From CAYRHN01 sp964424115 (lineage in GTDB: Bacteria > Chloroflexota > Anaerolineae > Anaerolineales > Anaerolineaceae), in the NCBI GenBank assembly GCA_964424115.1, contig CAYRHN010000003.1, positions 186,001-250,000 of the forward strand: a stretch of DNA of 64,000 nucleotides, in the 5' to 3' direction. The position numbers and the translations under genes were made by a program. Below the pieces are notes generated by a model. The model worked only from the letters and a program-made list of their open reading frames with translations, was not told the origin of the DNA and did no database searches. This document shows, piece after piece, positions 41,540-48,768 of the stretch (its first letter is position 1; each line of letters starts with the position of its first letter).

Positions 41540-42773
41540 AGATCTTCTTCTTCCCGGCCATGCTGAACTTGCTCGGCAGGGGTACCTCGATGCCTTTGAG
41601 CATCAGGTTCCAATACATGTAACGGAAGGCCAGCTTGCCCCAGTGGTTGATCAGCGACTCGCCCAGCAGGGTAAAGGGGCCGATCAGCGGCACGGGATAA
41701 ACGCCCGGCAGGGGTTCCTGATCGTAGCTGAAGTCGATCAGTACGCCCTTGTTAAAGCCTGATTCAATGTAGCAGGAGGCATGCCCATCGAACTTGCCGT
41801 AGAGCGTCTTGCCCTGCATGTGCGCCAGCAGATTCTCCACCACGATCTCCATCTGGAAGTGGATCACCGCGCCGGCCTTGGAGGCGGGGATGTTGTTGGC
41901 GTCGCCCATCACCCAAATGTTGGGCCATTTTTCTGCTTGCAGGGTGTACTTATCCACCGGGACAAAGTTGAGCGCATCGCCCATGCCCGAGCGTTGGATC
42001 ACCTCGGCGCCCATGTTGGTCGGGACGGTCACCAGCAGGTCGTAGGGGATCTCGCGTTCGTCGTAGGAGCTGATCACGTTGCGGCCGGCATCCACCGAGC
42101 CGATGTTGTAATCGGCTTCGACATGGATGTGCTTCTTTTCCAACAGGGCGCCCAACGCCTTGGAAGCGATCGGCTTGGTGAACGCGCCCGGCAGGGGAGT
42201 GGCGTAGACCAGTTCGACCTTGTTGCGCATGCCCTTGCGGGAGAAGTACCAGTCGGCCAGGAAGAGGAATTCCAGCGGGGCCACCGGGCACTTGATCGGC
42301 ATTTCGGTCACGTTGACCACCATGCGCCCGCCTTCCCATTTATCCAGGAACTTGGAGAGCGCCACCGCGCCGTCATAGGTGTAGAAATCAAAGATGTTCT
42401 GCTGCCAGCCGCCGCCGTCCTGCATGCCCTCGGTCTGTTCGGGGTGGATGTTGCAGCCGGTAGCGATCACCATGTAATTGTAGGAGATCACGCGCTTGTT
42501 CGCCAGGGTCACTTTGTTGGCGTCTGGCTCGATCAGCTCAATGTCAGCCTGCACCAGCTCAATGTTGCGCGGAATGAAGTTGCGCACCGGTTTGACCACT
42601 TGCTCGGGTTTGTACATGCGAAAGGGTACGAAGAGGAAACCGGGCTGGTAGAAATGGCGCTCCTCTTTATCCACCAGGATCACTTTCCATTCCTGGGGGT
42701 CCAGCTTGGCGACCATTTTGCGGGCGATCATGGTACCGGCAGTGCCGGCGCCGAGGACTAAGAAGGTTTTCAT
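41538..42773 (-). CDS. Sulfide:quinone oxidoreductase-like flavoprotein
   Basis: The product has 411 residues, with its ATG overlapping the upstream regulator's TGA as ATGA. The FAD fold opens F-L-V-L-G-A-G-T-A-G-T-M-I-A. Cys residues sit in I-A-T-G-C-N-I-H, I-K-C-P-V-A-P-L-E-F and H-A-S-C-Y-I-E, the three places where sulfide:quinone oxidoreductases have functional Cys. The C-terminal ~30 residues (S-L-I-N-H-W-G-K-L-A-F-R-Y-M-Y-W-N) are amphipathic and may bind the membrane. Context with sulfur-relay proteins supports sulfide or persulfide oxidation. Exact SQR type not assigned. Confidence 0.87.
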   Translation of the reverse strand: MKTFLVLGAGTAGTMIARKMVAKLDPQEWKVILVDKEERHFYQPGFLFVPFRMYKPEQVVKPVRNFIPRNIELVQADIELIEPDANKVTLANKRVISYNYMVIATGCNIHPEQTEGMQDGGGWQQNIFDFYTYDGAVALSKFLDKWEGGRMVVNVTEMPIKCPVAPLEFLFLADWYFSRKGMRNKVELVYATPLPGAFTKPIASKALGALLEKKHIHVEADYNIGSVDAGRNVISSYDEREIPYDLLVTVPTNMGAEVIQRSGMGDALNFVPVDKYTLQAEKWPNIWVMGDANNIPASKAGAVIHFQMEIVVENLLAHMQGKTLYGKFDGHASCYIESGFNKGVLIDFSYDQEPLPGVYPVPLIGPFTLLGESLINHWGKLAFRYMYWNLMLKGIEVPLPSKFSMAGKKKI

Positions 42774-43510
42774 CGCTTCTCCTGTGACAATTGGGTTAAA
42801 TTGGCGATCTGCTGGAGGCGGTCCATGAAACCGGAGCGCTCATGCAGGATGCTGTGAATGGAAGATACGGCGGCCGGGGCCCAGCTTTGCACCAGGGGGT
42901 GTTGAGCAGGGGCTAAAACATGCACGTTGGCAACGGCCTTCTCCAGCTCGGCAGCGTTCAGCCCGTGAGTTTCGGCCAGGGCGGGGGCGGGGCTGGCGTG
43001 CGCAGACTGCCAGCGGAACTGCCCGATCAGAAACAATCCCACAGCTTGCCCGTTATCCTGCACCAGCGCGCCGGTGTAATCCAGCCCGGCGTGGCAGGTG
43101 AAGCGGGTGCGCCCCTTGAGCGCCAGCTGAACAAAGCTCTGCCACGAGTTGTGGCAGGCGGCTTTACCGGATGGGCAGCTTTGCACCAGTTTGCAAAAGC
43201 TACATGCCTGGCTGGTCTCGGTGATCGGCTGGCCTTCCAGGTCCACCAGTACGGCGCTGAGCAGGCTGACATCCGAGAAGAGGTTTTGCACGGTCTGGAT
43301 GCAGTGCACCGGCAGCGGGCCGCCCGCCGCGGAGGAGGGCTGCTCGGCCGTTTCGCCGCTTAACAGGCGTTCCACCTCAGAGCGCAGGAAGCGCCACTGC
43401 TGCCCGATCTTGACGCCTTTCAGGCGCCCGTCGTTCAGCATGCGGTAGACCGTGATGCGGTCCACTTTGAGGATATCAATGACTTGTTTGGTAGTGAGAA
43501 GATTTTCCAT
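42770..43510 (-). CDS. PocR-domain regulator with excisionase-type HTH
   Basis: The product has 246 residues. The first ~50 form an excisionase/MerR-like helix-turn-helix (L-L-T-T-K-Q-V-I-D-I-L-K-V-D-R-I-T-V-Y-R-M). Residues ~70-210 are a PocR sensory domain with clustered Cys in Q-A-C-S-F-C-K, S-C-P-S-G-K-A-A-C and F-T-C-H-A-G. PocR domains bind small molecules or metal/sulfur centres and govern catabolic operons. It is the first gene of the sulfur operon and is translationally coupled to the flavoprotein, so self-contained control of the module is likely. Upstream, 43511-43705 is AT-rich promoter DNA. Confidence 0.82.
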   Translation of the reverse strand: MENLLTTKQVIDILKVDRITVYRMLNDGRLKGVKIGQQWRFLRSEVERLLSGETAEQPSSAAGGPLPVHCIQTVQNLFSDVSLLSAVLVDLEGQPITETSQACSFCKLVQSCPSGKAACHNSWQSFVQLALKGRTRFTCHAGLDYTGALVQDNGQAVGLFLIGQFRWQSAHASPAPALAETHGLNAAELEKAVANVHVLAPAQHPLVQSWAPAAVSSIHSILHERSGFMDRLQQIANLTQLSQEKR

Positions 43511-43693
43511 AGTTTTATTTGATATAGCAAACTGTAAAATATTATAACAACAAATAACAAAATCGAATAGTGATTTTTGTCACAATATCAGTACCCGGCG
43601 CTGGGCAAGAGGGGAGACGCTGCCTAGAATTGCAAAATGGAAGCGGATTGGGGATGATCAAGAACTGGCTGTGAGCTGTCAGTTGGTTTGCTG

Positions 43694-43699
43694 TACAAT
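43694..43699 (+). promoter_or_regulatory. -10 element just before a start codon
   Basis: TACAAT at 43694-43699 is six bases from the ATG at 43706, and no ribosome site lies between, so the transcript may start at or near the ATG. Confidence 0.4.
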
Positions 43700-43705
43700 T
43701 ATCCT

Positions 43706-44689
43706 ATGCAATCCCCCCCACCTTCCGAACCGGCACGCCGTTTGCCCGGCGTGGATATCTTCCGCGGTCTGGCCGTCCTGCTGATGGTGCCCGGCAATTA
43801 CCTGGTCACAGTGGCTTGGATCCCTGCCTGGTTAAAGCATACCCCGGATGTTGGTCTGACGATCATGGATCTTGGCGCGCCTTTTTTCATCCTGGCCATT
43901 GGGCTGACCTACCGCCTGGCCTTGCTGCGCCGCGCAGAGCGCACGGGCTTGGGCAGCGCCTACGGCCACATCCTCACCCGCTACCTGGCGCTGATCGGGC
44001 TGGGCGCTATTTTCTCCACTGCGCAGGGTCTGGTGGGCAAAGGGGAGGCCAATTGGGGCGTGCTGCAGGCGATCGGCGCGGCGGGGCTGATCACCCTGCC
44101 GCTGGCGCGCCACAAGGCCTGGGTGCGCTTGCTGGGTGGGGGATTGCTGTTGGCCGTCTACCAGCTGCTGCTGGACGCGGGCGGTTGGGCGCCTGTGGTG
44201 CTGGGTCAGGTGCACGGTGGGCTGCCCGGCTCGCTGGGCTGGGGCGCGATGCTGCTGCTCTCCACCGTGTTGGCCGAGCTGTACCTTGATCCTTCCCGGC
44301 GGCGCTGGCTGGCCCTGGCTGCGGTGGGGCTGGTGTTGGCCGGGGCCGGCCTCTCAGAGATGGGGGTGGCGATCAGCAAGAACCGCGTCTCGGCCAGCTA
44401 TGTGCTGGTCAGCCTGGCGGCAGGCGCGGCGCTGCTCCTGCTGGTGGAGGTGTTCTCCGGCAAAGGCAGCGGCTGGCTGGCGCGCCTGCTGGCCGCCTGG
44501 GGGCGCAACCCGCTGCTGCTGTATGTGCTGCATTTACTTCTGCTGGCCCTGGTGGAACTGCCGGAGGACCCGGCCTGGTATACCCAGGTCGCTCCCTGGT
44601 TGGCGGCAGTGCAGATCACTGCCATGCTGGCCATTCTCAGCGCAGCGGCGCTGTGGCTGGAGCGTCGCAAGCTGATCTTTTCCCTCTAA
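43706..44689 (+). CDS. Heparan-alpha-glucosaminide acetyltransferase-like membrane protein
   Basis: The product has 327 residues from the ATG at 43706; a TTG at 43688 would lie upstream of the -10 element and is rejected. It opens R-R-L-P-G-V-D-I-F-R-G-L-A-V-L-L-M and continues M-D-L-G-A-P-F-F-I-L-A-I-G, typical of the HGSNAT / DUF1624-DUF5009 group. About nine hydrophobic helices follow, with W-G-R-N-P-L-L-L-Y-V-L-H-L near the end, as in YeiB-like proteins. Members transfer acyl groups across the membrane to sugars. The catalytic His of characterised members was not located, so function is tentative. Confidence 0.8.
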   Translation: MQSPPPSEPARRLPGVDIFRGLAVLLMVPGNYLVTVAWIPAWLKHTPDVGLTIMDLGAPFFILAIGLTYRLALLRRAERTGLGSAYGHILTRYLALIGLGAIFSTAQGLVGKGEANWGVLQAIGAAGLITLPLARHKAWVRLLGGGLLLAVYQLLLDAGGWAPVVLGQVHGGLPGSLGWGAMLLLSTVLAELYLDPSRRRWLALAAVGLVLAGAGLSEMGVAISKNRVSASYVLVSLAAGAALLLLVEVFSGKGSGWLARLLAAWGRNPLLLYVLHLLLLALVELPEDPAWYTQVAPWLAAVQITAMLAILSAAALWLERRKLIFSL

Positions 44690-44819
44690 GATATTTATAC
44701 GTCAGGCAATCGTAGGGTTGGCGTAGACTTGCCGTCCAGCAGGTTGGGCGGGGGTCTGGTATTATGGAGAAGATCAAACGGCCAACAGACGACAATCTTC
44801 TTCTCTCCCTCCTTTCCAG

Positions 44820-44850
44820 AAAGAGCCGGTACTGGCGTACCCGGCTCTTT
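44820..44850 (+). terminator. Hairpin terminator after the acyltransferase gene
   Basis: AAAGAGCCGGTAC (44820-44832) pairs with GTACCCGGCTCTTT (44837-44850), with one bulged base, in the gap after the plus-strand gene ending at 44689. Confidence 0.55.
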
Positions 44851-44931
44851 CAACTTTAATACGACCTCGCCGCGAAGACGCAGAGACGCGAAGGATAGGG
44901 ATCAGGTGGTTTTCCATATCTTTATCGTGAG

Positions 44932-45170
44932 ATTCGTGTCAAAGAGGTTTTAACCACAGATGGACACAGATCAACACAGATGATGTGAATAAAAACAAAT
45001 TCGTGCAATTCGTGTCAAAGAGGTTTTAACCACAGATGGACACAGATCAACACAGAGGATGTGAATAAAAACAAATTCGTGCAATTCGTGTCAAAGAGGT
45101 TTTAACCACAGATGGACACAGATTCACACAGATGACGTGAATAAAAATAAATTTGCACAATGCGTGTCAA
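44932..45170. repeat. 76-bp direct tandem repeat, about three copies
   Basis: Units start with ATTCGTGTCAAAGAGG at 44932, 45008 and 45084, exactly 76 bases apart. Copies 1 and 2 are nearly identical and copy 3 is more diverged. Each contains ACCACAGATGGACACAGAT. There are no unique spacers and no cas genes, so it is not a CRISPR array. It lies in a 605-base gene-free stretch (44690-45294) that also holds a hairpin and AATCGT-type short repeats (45243-45287). Confidence 0.85.
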
Positions 45171-45294
45171 AGAATCTACCCTGCAGAGCAACCGGATAGG
45201 TGTTAAAATGGCTTCGTGTTCGCTGACCCTTGTTCCCCTAATCCTCAATCGTAAATCGTCAATCTAAAATCGTCAATCGTAAATTGAACATCCC

Positions 45295-46287
45295 ATGAAC
45301 CCTGTATCCGTTCGCAAACTCAGCAAGACCTACCAGGTGCCGGAGCGCGACCCCGGCCTGAAAGCCGCCCTGAAGAGCCTGTTCAAACGCCGCTACAAGC
45401 AGATCAAGGCTGTGGATGGCATCTCCTTCGAGATCGAACCCGGTGAGATGGTCGGCTTCCTCGGCCCCAACGGGGCCGGCAAGACCACCACGCTCAAGAT
45501 GCTGTCCGGCCTGCTGCATCCCAGCGGGGGAGAGGTGAGCGTGCTGGGCTATAACCCCTACAAGCGCCAGAAGGATTTCCTGCGCCAGATCACCCTGGTG
45601 ATGGGGCAGCGCAACCAGTTGGTGTGGGATATCCCCGCCGCCGATTCTTATGATCTTAACCGGGCGGTCTACCGCATCCCCCGCGCCGATTATGAGAAGA
45701 CTTTCAAGGAATTCGTCGAACTGCTCGAACTGGGCGACCTGATCAAGAAGCCGGTGCGCAACCTCTCGCTGGGCGAACGCATGAAGGTGGAGATCGCCGC
45801 TTCCCTGCTGCACCGCCCGCGCGTGCTCTTCCTCGACGAGCCCACCCTCGGGCTGGATGTGACCATGCAGCGCCGCATCCGCGCCTTCATCATCGAGTAC
45901 AACCAGCGTTACGGGGCGACCGTGCTGCTCACCAGCCACTACATGGCCGATATCACTGCCCTGTGCAAGCGGGTGATCGTCATCCACCATGGCCACCTGC
46001 TCTTTGACGGCGACCTGGCTACCCTGGGACGTAAGTTCGCCGCCTATAAGAAGATCGTGGTGCGCTTTGCGCCGGGGGCAGCCCTGGGCGCCGCCGACCT
46101 GAAGCCCTACGGCGAGGTGGTACAGAGCGACGTGGGCACGGTGGCGCTGCGCGTGCCGGTCGAAAAAGCCTCGGCGGTCACCGCGCGCCTGCTGGCTGAG
46201 CTGCCGGTGGACGACCTGACCGTGGAGGAGCCGCCCATCGAGGACGCTATCGAGCGCGTCTTTGCCGCAGGAGTGGAGGCGAAATGA
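45295..46287 (+). CDS. ABC-2 type exporter ATP-binding protein
   Basis: The product has 330 residues. Walker A is G-P-N-G-A-G-K-T-T near 60, signature L-S-L-G-E-R-M-K-V-E-I-A, Walker B V-L-F-L-D-E-P-T-L-G-L-D, and the switch His is in L-T-S-H-Y-M-A-D. A C-terminal accessory domain of about 100 residues follows. It is the ATPase of the three-gene exporter, with two DUF990-type permeases. The stop overlaps the next start as ATGA. The upstream region has short AATCGT repeats and no clear ribosome site. Substrate unknown; such systems have been linked to export of toxic compounds. Confidence 0.9.
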   Translation: MNPVSVRKLSKTYQVPERDPGLKAALKSLFKRRYKQIKAVDGISFEIEPGEMVGFLGPNGAGKTTTLKMLSGLLHPSGGEVSVLGYNPYKRQKDFLRQITLVMGQRNQLVWDIPAADSYDLNRAVYRIPRADYEKTFKEFVELLELGDLIKKPVRNLSLGERMKVEIAASLLHRPRVLFLDEPTLGLDVTMQRRIRAFIIEYNQRYGATVLLTSHYMADITALCKRVIVIHHGHLLFDGDLATLGRKFAAYKKIVVRFAPGAALGAADLKPYGEVVQSDVGTVALRVPVEKASAVTARLLAELPVDDLTVEEPPIEDAIERVFAAGVEAK

Positions 46288-47087
46288 GCGCCGCCTGGGA
46301 TATCCTCAAGACCCAGTATCGCGTCTCGCTGGCCTCCAGCATCCAGTACCGGGCCGGGATCGCCTTCCAGTTCCTGGGCAAGATGGTCGAGCCGCTGGTC
46401 TATCTGATCGTGTGGACCACCGTGGCGCGCCAGTCCGGCGGGTCGGCGGGCGGCTACACCGTCAACGAGTTCGTGGTCTATTTCATCGCCTGGACGCTGG
46501 TGCGCCAGATGACCGTGGCCTGGGATCCGTACTGGATGGAAATGCGCATCCGGCGCGGGGATTTCTCGCCGCTCCTGCTGCGTCCCATCCACCCCTTCTT
46601 CCCCGATACGGTGTTGATGCTGGCCTCCAAGACGGTCGAGCTGGTGATGATGGTGCCCACCCTGCTGGTGCTGGTGCTCATCTTCCAGCCCACCTTCAAC
46701 TTCGCTGGCGGCGCGGTGCTGGCTTTCATTCCGGCCCTCATCCTGGCCTTCTTCGTGCGCTTCACCCTCAATTATGCCCTGGCGATGACCGCCTTCTGGA
46801 CCACGCGCGTCACGGCCGTTTTCCACCTTTATTTCGCGGTGGAGTTTTTCCTCTCCGGGCGCATCGCCCCGCTCTCGGTCCTGCCGGTTTGGGCGCAGCA
46901 GATCGCCGATTGGCTGCCTTTCAAATGGATGTTCTACTTCCCCCTGGAGGTGCTCACCGGGCGTGTGCCACCTGACCAACTGCTGGGTGGATTTGCCATG
47001 CAGCTGCTCTGGCTGGGCATCTCCGCCGCGGCGCTGGTGCTGGTCTGGCGCTCGGGGGTCAAGCGCTACGCGGCCGTAGGAGGATGA
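46284..47087 (+). CDS. ABC-2 family permease (DUF990 type), first subunit
   Basis: The product has 267 residues with six hydrophobic segments. I-Q-Y-R-A-G-I-A-F-Q-F near residue 20 and R-R-G-D-F-S-P-L-L-L-R-P-I-H-P after the second helix are typical of the ABC2_membrane_6/DUF990 permeases, where R-x-G-x-x-x-x-L-L-x-P recurs. It is coupled to the ATPase gene by a four-base overlap and followed five bases later by a related permease, so the transporter is likely a heterodimer. Confidence 0.88.
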   Translation: MSAAWDILKTQYRVSLASSIQYRAGIAFQFLGKMVEPLVYLIVWTTVARQSGGSAGGYTVNEFVVYFIAWTLVRQMTVAWDPYWMEMRIRRGDFSPLLLRPIHPFFPDTVLMLASKTVELVMMVPTLLVLVLIFQPTFNFAGGAVLAFIPALILAFFVRFTLNYALAMTAFWTTRVTAVFHLYFAVEFFLSGRIAPLSVLPVWAQQIADWLPFKWMFYFPLEVLTGRVPPDQLLGGFAMQLLWLGISAAALVLVWRSGVKRYAAVGG

Positions 47088-47091
47088 GAAG

Positions 47092-47877
47092 ATGAATTTT
47101 TGGCGGGTTTTCAAGGTTTATTTTCGCCTGAACGCGTTGAACGAGCTGCAGTACCGCGCCAACTTTTTCATGCAGATGTTCAATTCGCTGATCGACCTGG
47201 CTTTTGGCCTGGCCGGGCTGGCGCTGGTCTTTTCCTACACCGACACGCTCTCCGGCTGGACGCCGCCGCAGCTGCTGGTGGTGGTGGGGGTGTATACGTT
47301 GATCATCGGGCTGACCAATGTCTTCATCCAGCCCAACATGGCCCGCCTGATCGACGGCGTGGCGGACGGGATGCTGGATTTCACCCTGGTCAAGCCGGAG
47401 GACAGCCAGTTGCTGGTCTCGGTGACCGAGTTCCAGATCTGGAAGCTGGTGGATGTGCTGCTGGGGCTGATCGTGCTGGGCGCGGCGCTGCCGCAGTTGG
47501 GCGCAGCGCTCGGCCTGGGGCAGGCGTTGCTCTTCATCCTGGTGCTGGCCTGCGGCGGGGTGATCGTCTACTGCTTCTGGCTGATGCTGGCCACTACCGC
47601 CTTCTGGCTGATCCGCGTCTGGGAGATCCTCGGCCTGTTCGAGAGCATCACCCAGGCGGGCAAGTGGCCGACCGGCATCTACCCGGTCTGGATGCGCACC
47701 GTGCTGACCTTCATCGTGCCGGTGGCCTTTGCCGTCACCGTCCCGTCCGAGGCGCTCACCGGGCGGCTGACCTGGGAGACCCTGGCGCTGACCCTGGTCC
47801 TGACCGTGGCAGTGGCGCTCATTTCGCGTGTGGTCTGGCGCTTTGGGGTGAAGCACTATTCCGGCGCCTCGGCGTAA
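47092..47877 (+). CDS. ABC-2 family permease (DUF990 type), second subunit
   Basis: The product has 261 residues with six hydrophobic segments. L-Q-Y-R-A-N-F-F-M-Q near residue 20 parallels the sister permease, and D-G-M-L-D-F-T-L-V-K-P-E-D-S-Q matches the cytosolic loop of the family. The end of the upstream gene provides AGGAGG before its ATG. Together with the preceding two genes it forms an exporter. The gap 47878-48243 contains only dispersed repeats and the next gene's promoter. Confidence 0.88.
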   Translation: MNFWRVFKVYFRLNALNELQYRANFFMQMFNSLIDLAFGLAGLALVFSYTDTLSGWTPPQLLVVVGVYTLIIGLTNVFIQPNMARLIDGVADGMLDFTLVKPEDSQLLVSVTEFQIWKLVDVLLGLIVLGAALPQLGAALGLGQALLFILVLACGGVIVYCFWLMLATTAFWLIRVWEILGLFESITQAGKWPTGIYPVWMRTVLTFIVPVAFAVTVPSEALTGRLTWETLALTLVLTVAVALISRVVWRFGVKHYSGASA

Positions 47878-47914
47878 GAGGTCGGGCGATCCGGCACAAT
47901 TTACGAAATTTTCT

Positions 47915-47990
47915 GTAGGGGTCGAAGATGCCCGTAGGGTGCGGGCCGCCATGTGGGATCAGAGGCTTACCGGAAAACAAAGGCCCGCCC
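47915..47990. repeat. Dispersed intergenic repeat related to the 30.3-kb element
   Basis: 47915-47953 matches the minus strand of 30429-30467 at 37 of 39 positions. The following bases (AAAGGCCCGCCCGCG near 47980) resemble the centre of that element. A GTGGGTTGAGGG repeat follows at 48038-48049. No ORF is supported here. Confidence 0.6.
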
Positions 47991-48179
47991 GCGCCCTGGA
48001 ACCGGTCAAGAGCAATTAGCCACCAAGTTTGGGTAGGGTGGGTTGAGGGGCGACGCAAAAATTCTCCATTTCCGACTGCCGCCCCGAAACCCGCCAATCA
48101 ATTGTTCAAGCAGTCAGCCAGCATTTTCCTCGCAAGAAATCAGTCGATCCGGCATTATTGGGTGAATGCCCACTAATGC

Positions 48180-48185
48180 TATAAT
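48180..48185 (+). promoter_or_regulatory. -10 element of the small membrane-protein gene
   Basis: TATAAT (48180-48185) with TATTGG 17 bases upstream (48157-48162) would start transcription near 48192, about 50 bases before the TTG start at 48244. Confidence 0.4.
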
Positions 48186-48243
48186 CATTTTGTAGGTGGA
48201 TTTCCCATGCTCCTTGTTCAACCTGTCAGTGGGAGGAAAAGCA

Positions 48244-48609
48244 TTGAAGAATAGCATCTGCCCGTGGTGGTGCATCCTGCTTCGGGGGATCACATTTTTG
48301 TTCATCCTGCTGGCGTGCCTGGGATTGTTCTTTGTTGGATGGCGCTCAATTCAATTTTTTATTATTTTTGGCGGCGCAACAGTAGTGGCGGGTTTGGTGT
48401 TTCTGAACTTACCGGCTCAGGCGTGCGAAGAAAATCGCGCACTGGGAGTGCGCTTATTGATTTGCATTGGGATGGTGCTGGCGTGCTGGCTCATCCCGGA
48501 ATTGTTGACACGTTTCATGGGATGGGAGCTGGGCGGCTATTGGTGCATGATCGATTTTTTCTTGCCATTGGATTTCCAGTTCTGTTCCTGGGGCAACCGG
48601 TACTGGTGA
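48244..48609 (+). CDS. Small membrane protein, function unknown
   Basis: The product has 121 residues, starting at TTG 48244 (M-K-N-S-I-C-P-W-W-C), chosen because GGAGG lies seven bases upstream. Three or four hydrophobic segments follow, with L-P-A-Q-A-C-E-E-N-R-A-L-G in a loop and aromatic residues at the end (F-C-S-W-G-N-R-Y-W). No family recognised. The non-ATG start and lack of homology by eye leave some doubt that it is a gene. Confidence 0.5.
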   Translation: MKNSICPWWCILLRGITFLFILLACLGLFFVGWRSIQFFIIFGGATVVAGLVFLNLPAQACEENRALGVRLLICIGMVLACWLIPELLTRFMGWELGGYWCMIDFFLPLDFQFCSWGNRYW

Positions 48610-48700
48610 TTTACCATGAAGGAAAGAAAATTGCCAAAAAAGCGGCGAGCGCCCCATCCCTGAAGGATAACCATTTCTCCTCGCGAAGAAAAATCCTGGC

Positions 48701-48706
48701 TATAAT
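48701..48706 (+). promoter_or_regulatory. -10 element of the Cys-pair repeat protein gene
   Basis: TATAAT (48701-48706) lies about 60 bases before the start codon at 48769, whose ribosome site AGGAGG is at 48756-48761. The -35 region is weak. Confidence 0.35.
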
Positions 48707-48768
48707 CAGCCCATTGGGTGGAGAGATCCAGCATCCTCATTTCGGTTTACATTGCAGGAGGTTATTCC

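Noticed and set aside
44764..44859. 31-residue frame starting M-E-K-I-K-R-P-T-D-D
   Set aside because: No ribosome site, and its end coincides with a terminator-like hairpin; more likely 3' noncoding sequence.
44932..45170. Tandem repeat considered as a CRISPR array
   Set aside because: Repeats are contiguous 76-bp units without unique spacers, and no cas genes are nearby.
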